A stretch of 7,878 nucleotides of DNA, taken from positions 1-7,878 of the forward strand of contig JANHAK010000047.1 in NCBI GenBank assembly GCA_024464195.1. The letters are read 5' to 3'. The stretch is from Methanomassiliicoccales archaeon (GTDB lineage: Archaea > Thermoplasmatota > Thermoplasmata > Methanomassiliicoccales > JACIVX01). A program made the translations under genes and the position numbers. Shown in pieces: positions 1-5,527 of this stretch; position 1 is the stretch's first letter, and each line of letters opens with the position of its first letter. The notes under the pieces were generated by a model. That model did not search any database. It saw nothing but the letters and a program-made list of their open reading frames with translations, and was not told the origin of the DNA.

Positions 1-516
1 GAGTACTCTCGCAAATCGATGCTTGTTCAGATACACATACCCGTTCTCTACTTCCATGTTTACTAGTTTCCAATCAACACTGCGCATTTTTGAAGTATAC
101 CTGAGGTAATCGGCAAAATACATTCTTAGCGATTCATCAATGATCACGACATTAACTCCAAGCTCGTCAGCGAGAGCTGCGATGGATTCGGTACTCTCAG
201 AGAGTAATCTCTTATTCATCGTTACCGCTTCAGCAAGCGCATAACGCTTGATGAGAAAACCATCGTTAATGCAGGATACGATCATCCGAGCGACGGGATA
301 ACTGAGTATTTCGAGTAAGCACTCTTCCTCTGTTGACATCGGATAATTCTCAATTTCTCCCTCGACTATTGCATCCATGACTCTCTTTTTGCCGCGTCTT
401 CTTGCTTCAGAGAAAATATCATTCAGGAGGACATCCTCTAGATCCACATCATTTTCTTTTACATACGTAATCGCATCTCTGAGAAACGGAAATCTTGCGA
501 GACGATGTGGATCCAT
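1..516 (-). CDS. priL: DNA primase large subunit PriL, N-terminal part (runs off left edge)
   Basis: This is the N-terminal 172 residues of the archaeal/eukaryotic-type primase large subunit. It partners the catalytic small subunit PriS, regulating primer synthesis and length at replication forks. I translated it by hand; the frame is open to base 1. Recognition rests on the family pattern: LARFPFLRDA near residues 6-15, LSYPVARMIVSCI around 71-83, KRYALAEA around 90-97, and a DYLRY-x-WKLVN-like stretch further on. The C-terminal half, where the family carries the cysteines of its 4Fe-4S cluster, lies outside the window, so intactness cannot be judged. The start is ATG at 516; an in-frame TAA lies a few codons upstream, leaving no earlier ATG. 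No clear GGTG-type ribosome binding site precedes it. It lies 29 bases after the radical SAM gene on the same strand, so co-transcription is likely. Confidence 0.88.
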   Translation of the reverse strand, partial: MDPHRLARFPFLRDAITYVKENDVDLEDVLLNDIFSEARRRGKKRVMDAIVEGEIENYPMSTEEECLLEILSYPVARMIVSCINDGFLIKRYALAEAVTMNKRLLSESTESIAALADELGVNVVIIDESLRMYFADYLRYTSKMRSVDWKLVNMEVENGYVYLNKHRFARVL

Positions 517-518
517 AT

Positions 519-533
519 CGATTGATTCAATCG
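519..533. repeat. Perfect 7-1-7 inverted repeat just upstream of the priL start
   Basis: CGATTGA-T-TCAATCG is a perfect dyad, three bases from the priL ATG, inside the 29-base gap between the radical SAM gene and priL. As RNA it could form a 5-bp hairpin with a 5-base loop. It may be a protein-binding site or translational element, or chance in an AT-rich spacer. No function is established. Confidence 0.4.
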
Positions 534-545
534 CTTCTCTTTATT

Positions 546-2237
546 TCATTTTTTCCGCGTATTCTGAGTTTTTGACGGAATCGCTTTACTTTCATTAATC
601 GATCTTCCGACGACATCGAGCGTGATGATCGGAGCGATCTTTCCAGCAAGGGCTGGATCATCCAGCGCGTTTGCAAGCTCGGAGAGTGTTCTGAACGGTC
701 TCCTCTTCAGAATTCGAGTGGCCCTCTTCTCGCCGATAAGTGGTAGGCATCTCATTGCTGCGAGTGGGGCTGTGTTGATCGGGAATGGGTATTCGATTGC
801 GGTGACACTCCTGTACCCCCATCCAACAACCATTGCATCAACGAAATGTCCTAGCTCAAGGGGATAATCAAACCCAACAAGCAAAGGATAAGTTCCGATT
901 TGTCGGCCAAATGTTTTATTGCCTTCCCTTAATTCCAAATATACTCTTCGAAGTATTGTTCCAGCTGGAGCGACACGTTGTAGCATCGGTTTATCGATTT
1001 CTTTCCTCACCATTTCCTTGAATCTAAGAAAATCTGCGTGGGTAACACCAGGTTTGAATTTTCTTCTGATCGGCATGACCTGCCTCACATTGATCCTCCT
1101 CAGCAGCAGCCCTTCTTTGATGACGGAACGAAGAAAGGCCAAATTGTGTTCAAGTGTTTTCTTGCTCTCACCATCCAGTCCAATAATGAAATTGAGACCC
1201 GGAAGTAGCTTTGGCAAACCAGTCTCTCCAATTTCGGCTCCAACATCATTGATTAATTTAATCGCTTCAAAGACCTGCTCTGGCGTGGCATTGAGATTAT
1301 TCCTCTCGATGACAATGGGATCTGCGCTCTCCATCCCAAGTGCAAGAACGTTACCGCTTGTGCAATAATGCACTATAGTTTCAAGAATCATTCTTGCGTC
1401 CTCTGGATGCTCAGCGATAACCGCTGGATTTGCGTTATCAAGGTGGATGATATCGATGCCGATGTTGGCAATTCCCGATAGAAGCGTTTTAATCGCTTGT
1501 GGGTTAAGTCTGAGATTGTCACCATAACCCTGAGCCTTGTACGAAATGAAGCATGTCTGGCCACCGAGTCTGAAGTTTTTGACGCCAAGGCGGTTCAATG
1601 TCCTGATTTCTTGAATAACATCCTCAGGTTCTCGAAACAATGGTGCACCTTTAAGTGCCTCAATACAGAAAGAACATCCGCCCGATTGGTATCGAATGCA
1701 CCCTCGATATGTTTCAATTTCAGCGATGAGCGGTTCAGGATAATCGGGATGTTTCTTAACCACGGGCGCTCCCTTGATGAGCCAGCGATTCCACTCTTCT
1801 ATTGTTCTCCACCTGGTCGAAAATTCACCAGTTCTGAGAAAATCGTAAACACACGCGGCTATATCCTTTTTCGCAATCTGATCGAAAAGACCCGTTTCTT
1901 CGTATTGCACATCGAATGTCGCAGGACCGCCGAGAATTTTGATACCAGGTAATGTTTTCGAAAAACGAATAATTTCATTTTGAGATGCTGGCATCGCTCT
2001 CAGATATTTCCCGGGAACCGATACACCGCCGAAGAAAACGCTAATCTGCGCATTTGGTAGCTTTACTTGTTTCCTCAGCTCATTAATTGAAATGTAATGG
2101 GAAGTTGCTCCCGCGTCCGCGACAGCCCCTGCTATCGCTCTGATATGCGGTGAGATATACGGCGGCACGCCAAGCGACGCAGGCTCATCAACGAAGCCAT
2201 CAACAATGAGAACATCGGGGTCCATTTCAGAGAACAT
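546..2237 (-). CDS. Radical SAM protein with C-terminal helix-hairpin-helix (COG1031-like)
   Basis: This 563-residue protein is predicted to bind a 4Fe-4S cluster and cleave S-adenosylmethionine to start radical chemistry; its substrate is unknown. Residues 5-135 form an alpha/beta N-terminal region resembling the cobalamin-binding-like domains seen ahead of many radical SAM cores. The cluster motif is C180-x7-C188-x2-C191, preceded by EIETYRG and containing GGCSFC. The SAM core continues to about residue 400, with GMESADP near 301-307. A beta-rich segment follows (about 415-480). Residues about 485-545 look like a helix-hairpin-helix DNA/RNA-binding element (INTAPLAAMRCLPLIGEKRA, then FRTLSELANAL). 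This order matches the archaeal family described as radical SAM enzymes with a C-terminal HhH motif. It begins at ATG 2237; an internal ATG four codons later is a possible alternative. A TATA-like box sits about 25 bases upstream, suggesting a leaderless transcript. It leads into priL, which together with the HhH hints at a nucleic-acid substrate (inference). Confidence 0.85.
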   Translation of the reverse strand: MFSEMDPDVLIVDGFVDEPASLGVPPYISPHIRAIAGAVADAGATSHYISINELRKQVKLPNAQISVFFGGVSVPGKYLRAMPASQNEIIRFSKTLPGIKILGGPATFDVQYEETGLFDQIAKKDIAACVYDFLRTGEFSTRWRTIEEWNRWLIKGAPVVKKHPDYPEPLIAEIETYRGCIRYQSGGCSFCIEALKGAPLFREPEDVIQEIRTLNRLGVKNFRLGGQTCFISYKAQGYGDNLRLNPQAIKTLLSGIANIGIDIIHLDNANPAVIAEHPEDARMILETIVHYCTSGNVLALGMESADPIVIERNNLNATPEQVFEAIKLINDVGAEIGETGLPKLLPGLNFIIGLDGESKKTLEHNLAFLRSVIKEGLLLRRINVRQVMPIRRKFKPGVTHADFLRFKEMVRKEIDKPMLQRVAPAGTILRRVYLELREGNKTFGRQIGTYPLLVGFDYPLELGHFVDAMVVGWGYRSVTAIEYPFPINTAPLAAMRCLPLIGEKRATRILKRRPFRTLSELANALDDPALAGKIAPIITLDVVGRSINESKAIPSKTQNTRKK

Positions 2238-2256
2238 AATCGGATGTGTAACAATT

Positions 2257-2264
2257 AATTTATA
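2257..2264 (-). promoter_or_regulatory. TATA-like box for the radical SAM-priL unit
   Basis: Read on the minus strand this is TATAAATT, centred about 24 bases upstream of the ATG at 2237. Archaeal box A lies about 26 bases before transcription start, so transcription would begin at or next to the start codon. That fits a leaderless mRNA and the lack of a Shine-Dalgarno sequence. Confidence 0.4.
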
Positions 2265-2466
2265 GATAATTTAATGTGCTCTTTAACGCGCTCGAACGAA
2301 TCCCCACTTTCCTAATACGTTGATAATTCATGAACATTAAAGATCAGCGAGAATGTGATCATCTAATCTTTTTTTCACTAGTTATATTCCTTAATCGATT
2401 TCGAAAATTCATGTTGTTATTTCGAATTAATAAGAAAAGAAAGATCAATCATTATTTATCCGATGG

Positions 2467-2474
2467 TTTATAGG
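2467..2474 (+). promoter_or_regulatory. Candidate TATA box for malic enzyme
   Basis: TTTATAGG fits an archaeal box A loosely. It would place transcription start near 2496, giving a leader of about 55 bases that begins within the dyad at 2490-2507. A second AT-rich candidate, TTATTTAT at 2452-2459, is about as plausible. Confidence 0.35.
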
Positions 2475-2489
2475 TTACGCCTTGTCACG

Positions 2490-2507
2490 CCGGGAATAGC
2501 TTCCCGG
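2490..2507. promoter_or_regulatory. 18-bp perfect dyad at the predicted malic enzyme transcription start
   Basis: CCGGGAA-TAGC-TTCCCGG has seven perfect base pairs around a four-base centre and is much richer in G+C than its surroundings. It falls where transcription start is predicted, so it may be an operator for a dimeric regulator, or a hairpin at the 5' end of the message. Confidence 0.4.
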
Positions 2508-2551
2508 TATACTCTCGATAGAATCGAAGTCGATACAAAAAAACGGGTGTT

Positions 2552-3901
2552 ATGATGTCTGGCGCGAAAAAAACTGAAGAAGAAAGATTGAAAAAAGCAC
2601 ACGAACCAGCAAGACTAGCAATGAAGTACCATCCCTATTACGAGGGAAAGATTGAGGTCGTCCCAAAGTGCCCGATACGCAACTTACAGGACTTTGCGAT
2701 TTGGTACACTCCTGGAGTGGCAGAGCCTTGCAAGGACATCCAAAAGAATCCTGAGCATGTTTACAGTCATACAAATAAATGGAATATGGTAGCGGTCGTG
2801 ACCGACGGTACAAGAGTACTTGGCCTCGGCGATATTGGGCCTGAGGCAGGTTTGCCAGTGATGGAAGGTAAAGCTCTCCTTTTCAAATATTTGGGAGGCG
2901 TTGACGCGGTACCGATTTGTTTGAACACTAAAGATCCAGATGAAATCATTCAAGCTGTCAAATGGATCGTCCCTTCGTTCGGCGGTATTAATCTTGAGGA
3001 CATTGCGCATCCCAAATGTTTTACAATTCTCGATCGTCTGCGGAAGGAAGTTGAAATTCCAGTTTGGCATGACGATCAACAGGGAACGGCTACGATCGTT
3101 ACGGCTGGGGCAATCAACGCACTGAAGGTTGTTGGTAAGAAAATGAATGAGGCAAAGGTCGCCATGATAGGTGCGGGTGCCGCAAATATCGCGATTGCAC
3201 GCGTTTTAATTGCCGCCGGCGTTAACATTAAGAATATCGTCATGGTTGATAGCAAGGGCATTCTGCATCCTGGTAGAACAGATCTCGAAGGTAGATATCC
3301 TGAGAAGTGGGAAATGGCGCTGAAGTCAAATGCAGAGGGCAAGACTGGTGGAATTAAAGAAGCGATGGAAGGTGCTGATATCGTTATTGGAGCCTCGAGG
3401 CCCGGACCGGATGTCATTACAAAGGAAATGGTAAAGTCAATGGCTGACGACGCGATCGTCTTTGCAACAGCTAATCCAATTCCAGAGATTTGGCCTTGGG
3501 ATGCCAAGGAAGCGGGTGCTAGGATTGTCGCGACAGGTCGATCAGATTTTCCGAATCAGATTAATAATTCGCTTGGATTCCCTGGTATTTTCAGAGGTGC
3601 GCTTGACGTTAGGGCAAGAACGATTACCGATGAAATGTGTATTGCCGCTGCGTTGGAACTTGCAAAAACAGCTGAGGACAAAGGTTTGACAGAGGAGTAT
3701 ATTGTACCGACAATGGACGACTGGGAAGTGTTTCCGAGAGAGGCGGTAGCAGTCGGGATGAAAGCAATGGAACAGGGGGTTGCGAGGATCAAGATGAGCA
3801 GGAACGAGCTTTATGAGAGGGCCTCGTCGATCATTCGTCGTGCAAGAGATATGACAAAGCTGCTGATGAATGAAGGTTGCATCCTTCCGCCGCCTGAGTG
3901 A
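2552..3901 (+). CDS. Malic enzyme (oxaloacetate-decarboxylating malate dehydrogenase), short form
   Basis: This cytosolic enzyme oxidatively decarboxylates malate to pyruvate and CO2 with reduction of NAD(P)+. It can supply NADPH, or run in the carboxylating direction. At 449 residues it is the short prokaryotic form, without the phosphotransacetylase-like extension of long MaeB proteins. Motifs seen: [10 protein letters not shown] at 51-60 with the catalytic-type Y52; GKALLFK with K107 as the general base candidate; the metal ligand candidates E149-D150 (NLEDI) and D175 (HDDQQGT); the Rossmann loop GAGAAN at 207-212; TANPIPE with N308; and [12 protein letters not shown] at 341-352. All key positions look intact. 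Cofactor preference cannot be settled; D233 ends the second Rossmann strand, but such an acid also occurs in NADP-using relatives. GGGTG at 2545-2549 fits the second ATG (2555) better than the first, so the protein may be 448 residues. It appears monocistronic. Confidence 0.93.
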   Translation: MMSGAKKTEEERLKKAHEPARLAMKYHPYYEGKIEVVPKCPIRNLQDFAIWYTPGVAEPCKDIQKNPEHVYSHTNKWNMVAVVTDGTRVLGLGDIGPEAGLPVMEGKALLFKYLGGVDAVPICLNTKDPDEIIQAVKWIVPSFGGINLEDIAHPKCFTILDRLRKEVEIPVWHDDQQGTATIVTAGAINALKVVGKKMNEAKVAMIGAGAANIAIARVLIAAGVNIKNIVMVDSKGILHPGRTDLEGRYPEKWEMALKSNAEGKTGGIKEAMEGADIVIGASRPGPDVITKEMVKSMADDAIVFATANPIPEIWPWDAKEAGARIVATGRSDFPNQINNSLGFPGIFRGALDVRARTITDEMCIAAALELAKTAEDKGLTEEYIVPTMDDWEVFPREAVAVGMKAMEQGVARIKMSRNELYERASSIIRRARDMTKLLMNEGCILPPPE

Positions 3902-3912
3902 AAATATTAGTC

Positions 3913-3943
3913 TTGTTTTATCATTCCTTTTTCTTCATTTTTT
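3913..3943 (+). terminator. T-rich termination tract after malic enzyme
   Basis: Beginning 12 bases past the stop codon, the plus strand carries a pyrimidine-rich stretch with T4, T5 and T6 runs (T6 at 3938-3943). Oligo-T tracts without a strong hairpin are the usual archaeal intrinsic terminator. Confidence 0.5.
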
Positions 3944-4250
3944 GCATGCAGGTTACATTATCTTTGGTGGTTTATCAGTGTTCAGCACGGTTGTTAATTC
4001 TCATTTGATGATTACGCTTTCGCAGCTCAGTCAAATCGTATGGGTGGGCTGTTGCAGATTATGAAGATTTCTTAGTTATTGAAGATGAAGCAATTAAAAT
4101 TGAACTTCGCGATAAGGTATTGATTTCCTTTAAATAATAATGAATACCCTCTTTATACCAATTTAATCTTCCACTTTATATAGTAATAGCTTTACAATCA
4201 TTTTCATTAAAAATCTAAAATTTTCTCTATACTTATTTTGCAGTTCTCGA
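3944..4250. other. Convergent intergenic region without a recognised gene
   Basis: The stretch lies between the 3' ends of malic enzyme and aEF1B and becomes very AT-rich after about 4120. One plus-strand frame is open from 4012 to tandem stops at 4135-4140 and reads protein-like in its last 32 codons (acidic and hydrophobic, with ADYEDFLVIEDEAIKIELRD), but it has no start codon. Minus-strand T runs around 4207-4225 (A runs on the plus strand) could terminate the aEF1B transcript. I see nothing else. Confidence 0.4.
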
Positions 4251-4517
4251 TCAAATCAGTGTGAGAGAAACGGCTTCAACGCTTTGAATACCTTTGATCT
4301 CATGAAGCGTTGTCTCAAGTTTATCCACTATACCTTCGGCATCATTCATTACGAATGTCGCTGTGAGCATCTTAAGCCCGAAAGCCACAGGTTTCACTTC
4401 AATCTTCGCGACTTCCACTCCGCCAGGAACGATTTTGGTAATTGTCTGTGCAATCTCTTCCATTGGGATATTGATGTCATCGGGCATTAAATTGTAGACC
4501 GCAGCAACTTTACCCAT
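4251..4517 (-). CDS. ef1b: Translation elongation factor 1-beta (aEF1B)
   Basis: aEF1B is the guanine-nucleotide exchange factor that reloads the archaeal EF-Tu homologue aEF1A with GTP after each aminoacyl-tRNA delivery. The 88-residue product has the family's size and pattern: an MGKVAAVYNLMPDD start, a VEVAKIEVKPVAFGLK central segment, and a C-terminal half with GIVDKLE and GIQSVEAVSLTLI, matching the single alpha/beta exchange domain. An upstream in-frame GTG at 4526 would add three residues, but that GTG is part of the Shine-Dalgarno sequence GGTGATC (4527 down to 4521), so ATG 4517 is the better start. The stop codon of the upstream zinc protein also overlaps this ribosome binding site, implying co-transcription and probably translational coupling. 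Confidence 0.92.
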   Translation of the reverse strand: MGKVAAVYNLMPDDINIPMEEIAQTITKIVPGGVEVAKIEVKPVAFGLKMLTATFVMNDAEGIVDKLETTLHEIKGIQSVEAVSLTLI

Positions 4518-4526
4518 GGCGATCAC

Positions 4527-4694
4527 CTAAGGTCCTGTGAAGCCGCACTTTGGGCACGTGTAAGGTACACTCTGATCCCTACATTTAGCGCAGCGCCCGA
4601 TTTCTGTCTCGCCACACATTGGGCATTTGAAATAAGTGATTCCTTTCCCGACAAGTCTGATTCCACATGAACTGCAGATCTTCTCTTGCTTCAT
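4527..4694 (-). CDS. Small four-CxxC zinc-ribbon protein upstream of aEF1B
   Basis: This 55-residue protein carries four CxxC pairs: C7-x2-C10, C24-x2-C27, C35-x2-C38 and C47-x2-C50 (CSSC, CPMC, CAKC, CPKC). They are spaced to give two treble-clef or zinc-knuckle sites, each binding one Zn2+. It belongs with the archaeal small zinc-finger proteins encoded beside aEF1B, exemplified by Haloferax HVO_2753, where a role in biofilm formation and swarming has been reported; its molecular function is unknown. The start is ATG 4694, about 11 bases after the predicted transcription start; the nearby ATG at about 4714 is out of frame. The TAG stop (4529-4527) shares its final G with the GGTGATC ribosome binding site of aEF1B, and the linkage suggests a translation-related job (inference). 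Eight cysteines in 55 residues make chance coding very unlikely. Confidence 0.85.
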   Translation of the reverse strand: MKQEKICSSCGIRLVGKGITYFKCPMCGETEIGRCAKCRDQSVPYTCPKCGFTGP

Positions 4695-4726
4695 GGTCTC
4701 AGCCGGTGCGACATGAAGCTTCTCTT

Positions 4727-4735
4727 ATTTATAAA
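4727..4735 (-). promoter_or_regulatory. TATA box of the zinc protein-aEF1B operon
   Basis: On the minus strand this reads TTTATAAAT, preceded by a purine-rich AAGGA that resembles a BRE. It is close to the archaeal box A consensus. Transcription would start near 4705, leaving a leader of about 11 bases. Confidence 0.65.
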
Positions 4736-4948
4736 TCCTTCTCCACCTTTTTAGGAAAGCGTCTGTTGCGAGAATCAGCTTTGAAGAAAGCGATCTCTCG
4801 ATCTTATTGAAATCGAAAGTATGTTTTGAGGGCAGGATGCAAAAAAATCAATGCTGATTGGTTGGTATTTGGATGTACGTTTTCATTCATGGCGACCCTA
4901 TCAACTTTGGGTTGAGTGGCAAGATTCGAAAATTCCTTTTAGACAAAG

Positions 4949-4956
4949 TTTAAATA
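4949..4956 (+). promoter_or_regulatory. Candidate TATA box for tRNA-Lys
   Basis: TTTAAATA is preceded by a purine-rich stretch (AGACAAAG). Its centre lies about 51 bases before the mature tRNA 5' end, giving a 5' leader of about 25 bases to be removed by RNase P. Confidence 0.5.
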
Positions 4957-5024
4957 ATGATAGTTGTTTGGGGACTCTCTACATGCCTATGTGTGCTTGC
5001 CAAGGGCCCGTAGCTCAGCTAGGT

Positions 5025-5054
5025 TGGATTCTTAAACTTTAAGCATCCCTAGAA
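5025..5054 (+). other. D-loop intron of tRNA-Lys, 30 bases (position 20/21)
   Basis: Exon CTAG (5019-5022) pairs with intron CTAG (5049-5052) as a four-bp central helix. The 5' bulge is GTT (5023-5025) and the 3' bulge AAA (5053-5055). Inside, GGAT (5026-5029) pairs with ATCC (5045-5048), then after one mismatch CTTAA/TTAAG extends the stem. Cutting after the second base of each bulge gives this interval and the mature D loop. On the outer side, A5017-G5018 separate the central helix from the D stem, so this is a relaxed motif, not a strict bulge-helix-bulge. Confidence 0.8.
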
Positions 5055-5093
5055 AGAGCATCTGGCTTTTAACCAGATGGCCCGGGGTTCGAA

Positions 5094-5123
5094 AAGGCCT
5101 CGGATCCCCAAGGCCTTCGAAAA
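5094..5123 (+). other. T-loop intron of tRNA-Lys, 30 bases (position 59/60)
   Basis: Exon TTCG (5088-5091) pairs with intron CGAA (5118-5121) directly on top of the T stem. The 3' bulge is AAT (5122-5124) and the 5' bulge AAA (5092-5094), if T5117 is left unpaired. The inner helix AGGCCT (5095-5100) with AGGCCT (5111-5116) closes a 10-base loop. Cutting after the second base of each bulge joins TTCGAA to T and restores a seven-base T loop. This motif is close to the canonical bulge-helix-bulge. Confidence 0.83.
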
Positions 5124-5137
5124 TCCCCGCGGGCCCG

Positions 5138-5259
5138 CCTGGAAGGGGAGAAGATGTCAACGGTGATGAAGCCTGGTAAAAATTCGTTGCGTCGATGCAT
5201 TTTTATAATGATAGCATTTAATGGAAAAATAGGTCCGGGACCAGCGGCGAGGTGAAATT
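5138..5259 (+). promoter_or_regulatory. Promoter and leader region of rpoH-rpoB
   Basis: A TATA-like box TTTATAAT at 5202-5209 predicts transcription start near 5231. The leader of about 29 bases contains the Shine-Dalgarno sequence GAGGTGA (5249-5255), four bases before the GTG start of rpoH. There is no strong T tract directly after the tRNA, so some read-through from the tRNA promoter is possible. Confidence 0.55.
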
Positions 5260-5523
5260 GTGTCTGATGTTATCGAATTTAATGTTTTAGAGCATGAGCT
5301 AGTACCTGAGCACCATTTGCTCACAGAGGAAGAGGCCGAGAAGGTCTTGAAAGATTTGAGGATTACACGAGATCAACTTCCAAAAATCAGAAAGAGCGAT
5401 GCATGTGTCAAGGTTCTTGAAAAGATTCATGGCCCGATCGATGAGGGCAGAATTATCAAAATCGTGAGGAAAAGTCCAACTGCAGAAATTTTTGTGGGAT
5501 ACAGGATGGTTATAAGAGGGTGA
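5260..5523 (+). CDS. rpoH: DNA-directed RNA polymerase subunit H
   Basis: RpoH is the archaeal counterpart of the C-terminal domain of eukaryotic Rpb5. It sits at the lower jaw of RNA polymerase and contacts the largest subunit near downstream DNA. The 87-residue product has the family pattern: an N-terminal FNVLEHELVPEHHLLTEEEAE segment up to about residue 27, LPKIRKSDA at 40-48, and a C-terminal GRIIKIVRKSPTAEIFVGYRMV (63-84) that matches the conserved IKI-R-S-TA-YR core. The start is GTG 5260, supported by GAGGTGA four bases upstream. It is the first gene of the conserved archaeal rpoH-rpoB cluster, with rpoB following after four bases. It is unrelated to the bacterial heat-shock sigma factor of the same symbol. 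Confidence 0.95.
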   Translation: MSDVIEFNVLEHELVPEHHLLTEEEAEKVLKDLRITRDQLPKIRKSDACVKVLEKIHGPIDEGRIIKIVRKSPTAEIFVGYRMVIRG

Positions 5524-5527
5524 GATT

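Larger units (their letters stand above)
2238..2551. other. Divergent AT-rich intergenic region
   Basis: This 314-base gap separates divergently transcribed genes. I see no coding region or RNA gene in it. It holds candidate promoters for both sides, two ATTTCGAA direct repeats at 2398-2405 and 2419-2426, a perfect dyad at 2490-2507 and a shorter TCGAT-AGA-ATCGA inverted repeat at 2515-2527, both upstream of malic enzyme. Confidence 0.6.
4695..5003. other. Divergent intergenic region between zinc protein and tRNA-Lys
   Basis: The stretch holds the minus-strand promoter near 4731 and the tRNA promoter near 4953. Between roughly 4745 and 4945 I see no gene, RNA structure or repeat that I can support. 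Confidence 0.5.
5004..5137 (+). tRNA. tRNA-Lys(UUU) with two non-canonical introns
   Basis: Acceptor GGGCCCG (5004-5010) pairs fully with CGGGCCC (5130-5136), followed by discriminator G5137; CCA is not encoded. The D stem is GCTC (5013-5016) with GAGC (5056-5059). The anticodon stem TCTGG/CCAGA (5061-5065, 5073-5077) encloses loop CTTTTAA, giving anticodon UUU for lysine. The T stem is CGGGG (5083-5087) with CCCCG (5125-5129). The D loop and T loop are far too long (39 and 37 bases). Removing 5025-5054 and 5094-5123 yields a D loop AGCTAGGTA and T loop TTCGAAT, both canonical, and a mature RNA of 74 bases. All stems are perfect, which argues against a decayed gene. The anticodon loop, the usual site of archaeal introns, has none. 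It lies 122 bases upstream of rpoH on the same strand. Confidence 0.93.

Noticed and set aside
919..1952. Long plus-strand open frames at 919-1368 and 1497-1952 opposite the radical SAM gene
   Set aside because: They lie wholly antisense to a well-supported gene with clear catalytic motifs and have no recognisable domain of their own.
2684..3507. Minus-strand open frames at 2684-3079 and 3076-3507
   Set aside because: They are antisense to malic enzyme, whose frame carries all expected motifs; their composition is that of a complementary shadow.
4175..4182. TATA-like TTTATATA in the convergent spacer
   Set aside because: Nothing that starts downstream on either strand could use it; such motifs are expected by chance in this AT-rich segment.
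4517..4526. GTG at 4526 as the start of aEF1B
   Set aside because: The GTG is part of the GGTGATC ribosome binding site; ATG 4517 gives the family's usual N-terminus and correct spacing.
4851..5042. Plus-strand open frame running into the tRNA gene
   Set aside because: It overlaps the tRNA promoter and the 5' half of tRNA-Lys, has no ribosome binding site and shows no protein-like pattern.
5004..5137. tRNA-Lys as a decayed pseudogene with insertions
   Set aside because: All four stems pair perfectly and both insertions can be removed to leave exact canonical loops, which decay would not produce.
5163..5267. C/D box guide RNA suggested by GTGATGA at 5163-5169 and CTGA at about 5264
   Set aside because: The boxes are about 100 bases apart, no internal C'/D' boxes are visible, and the CTGA lies inside rpoH.
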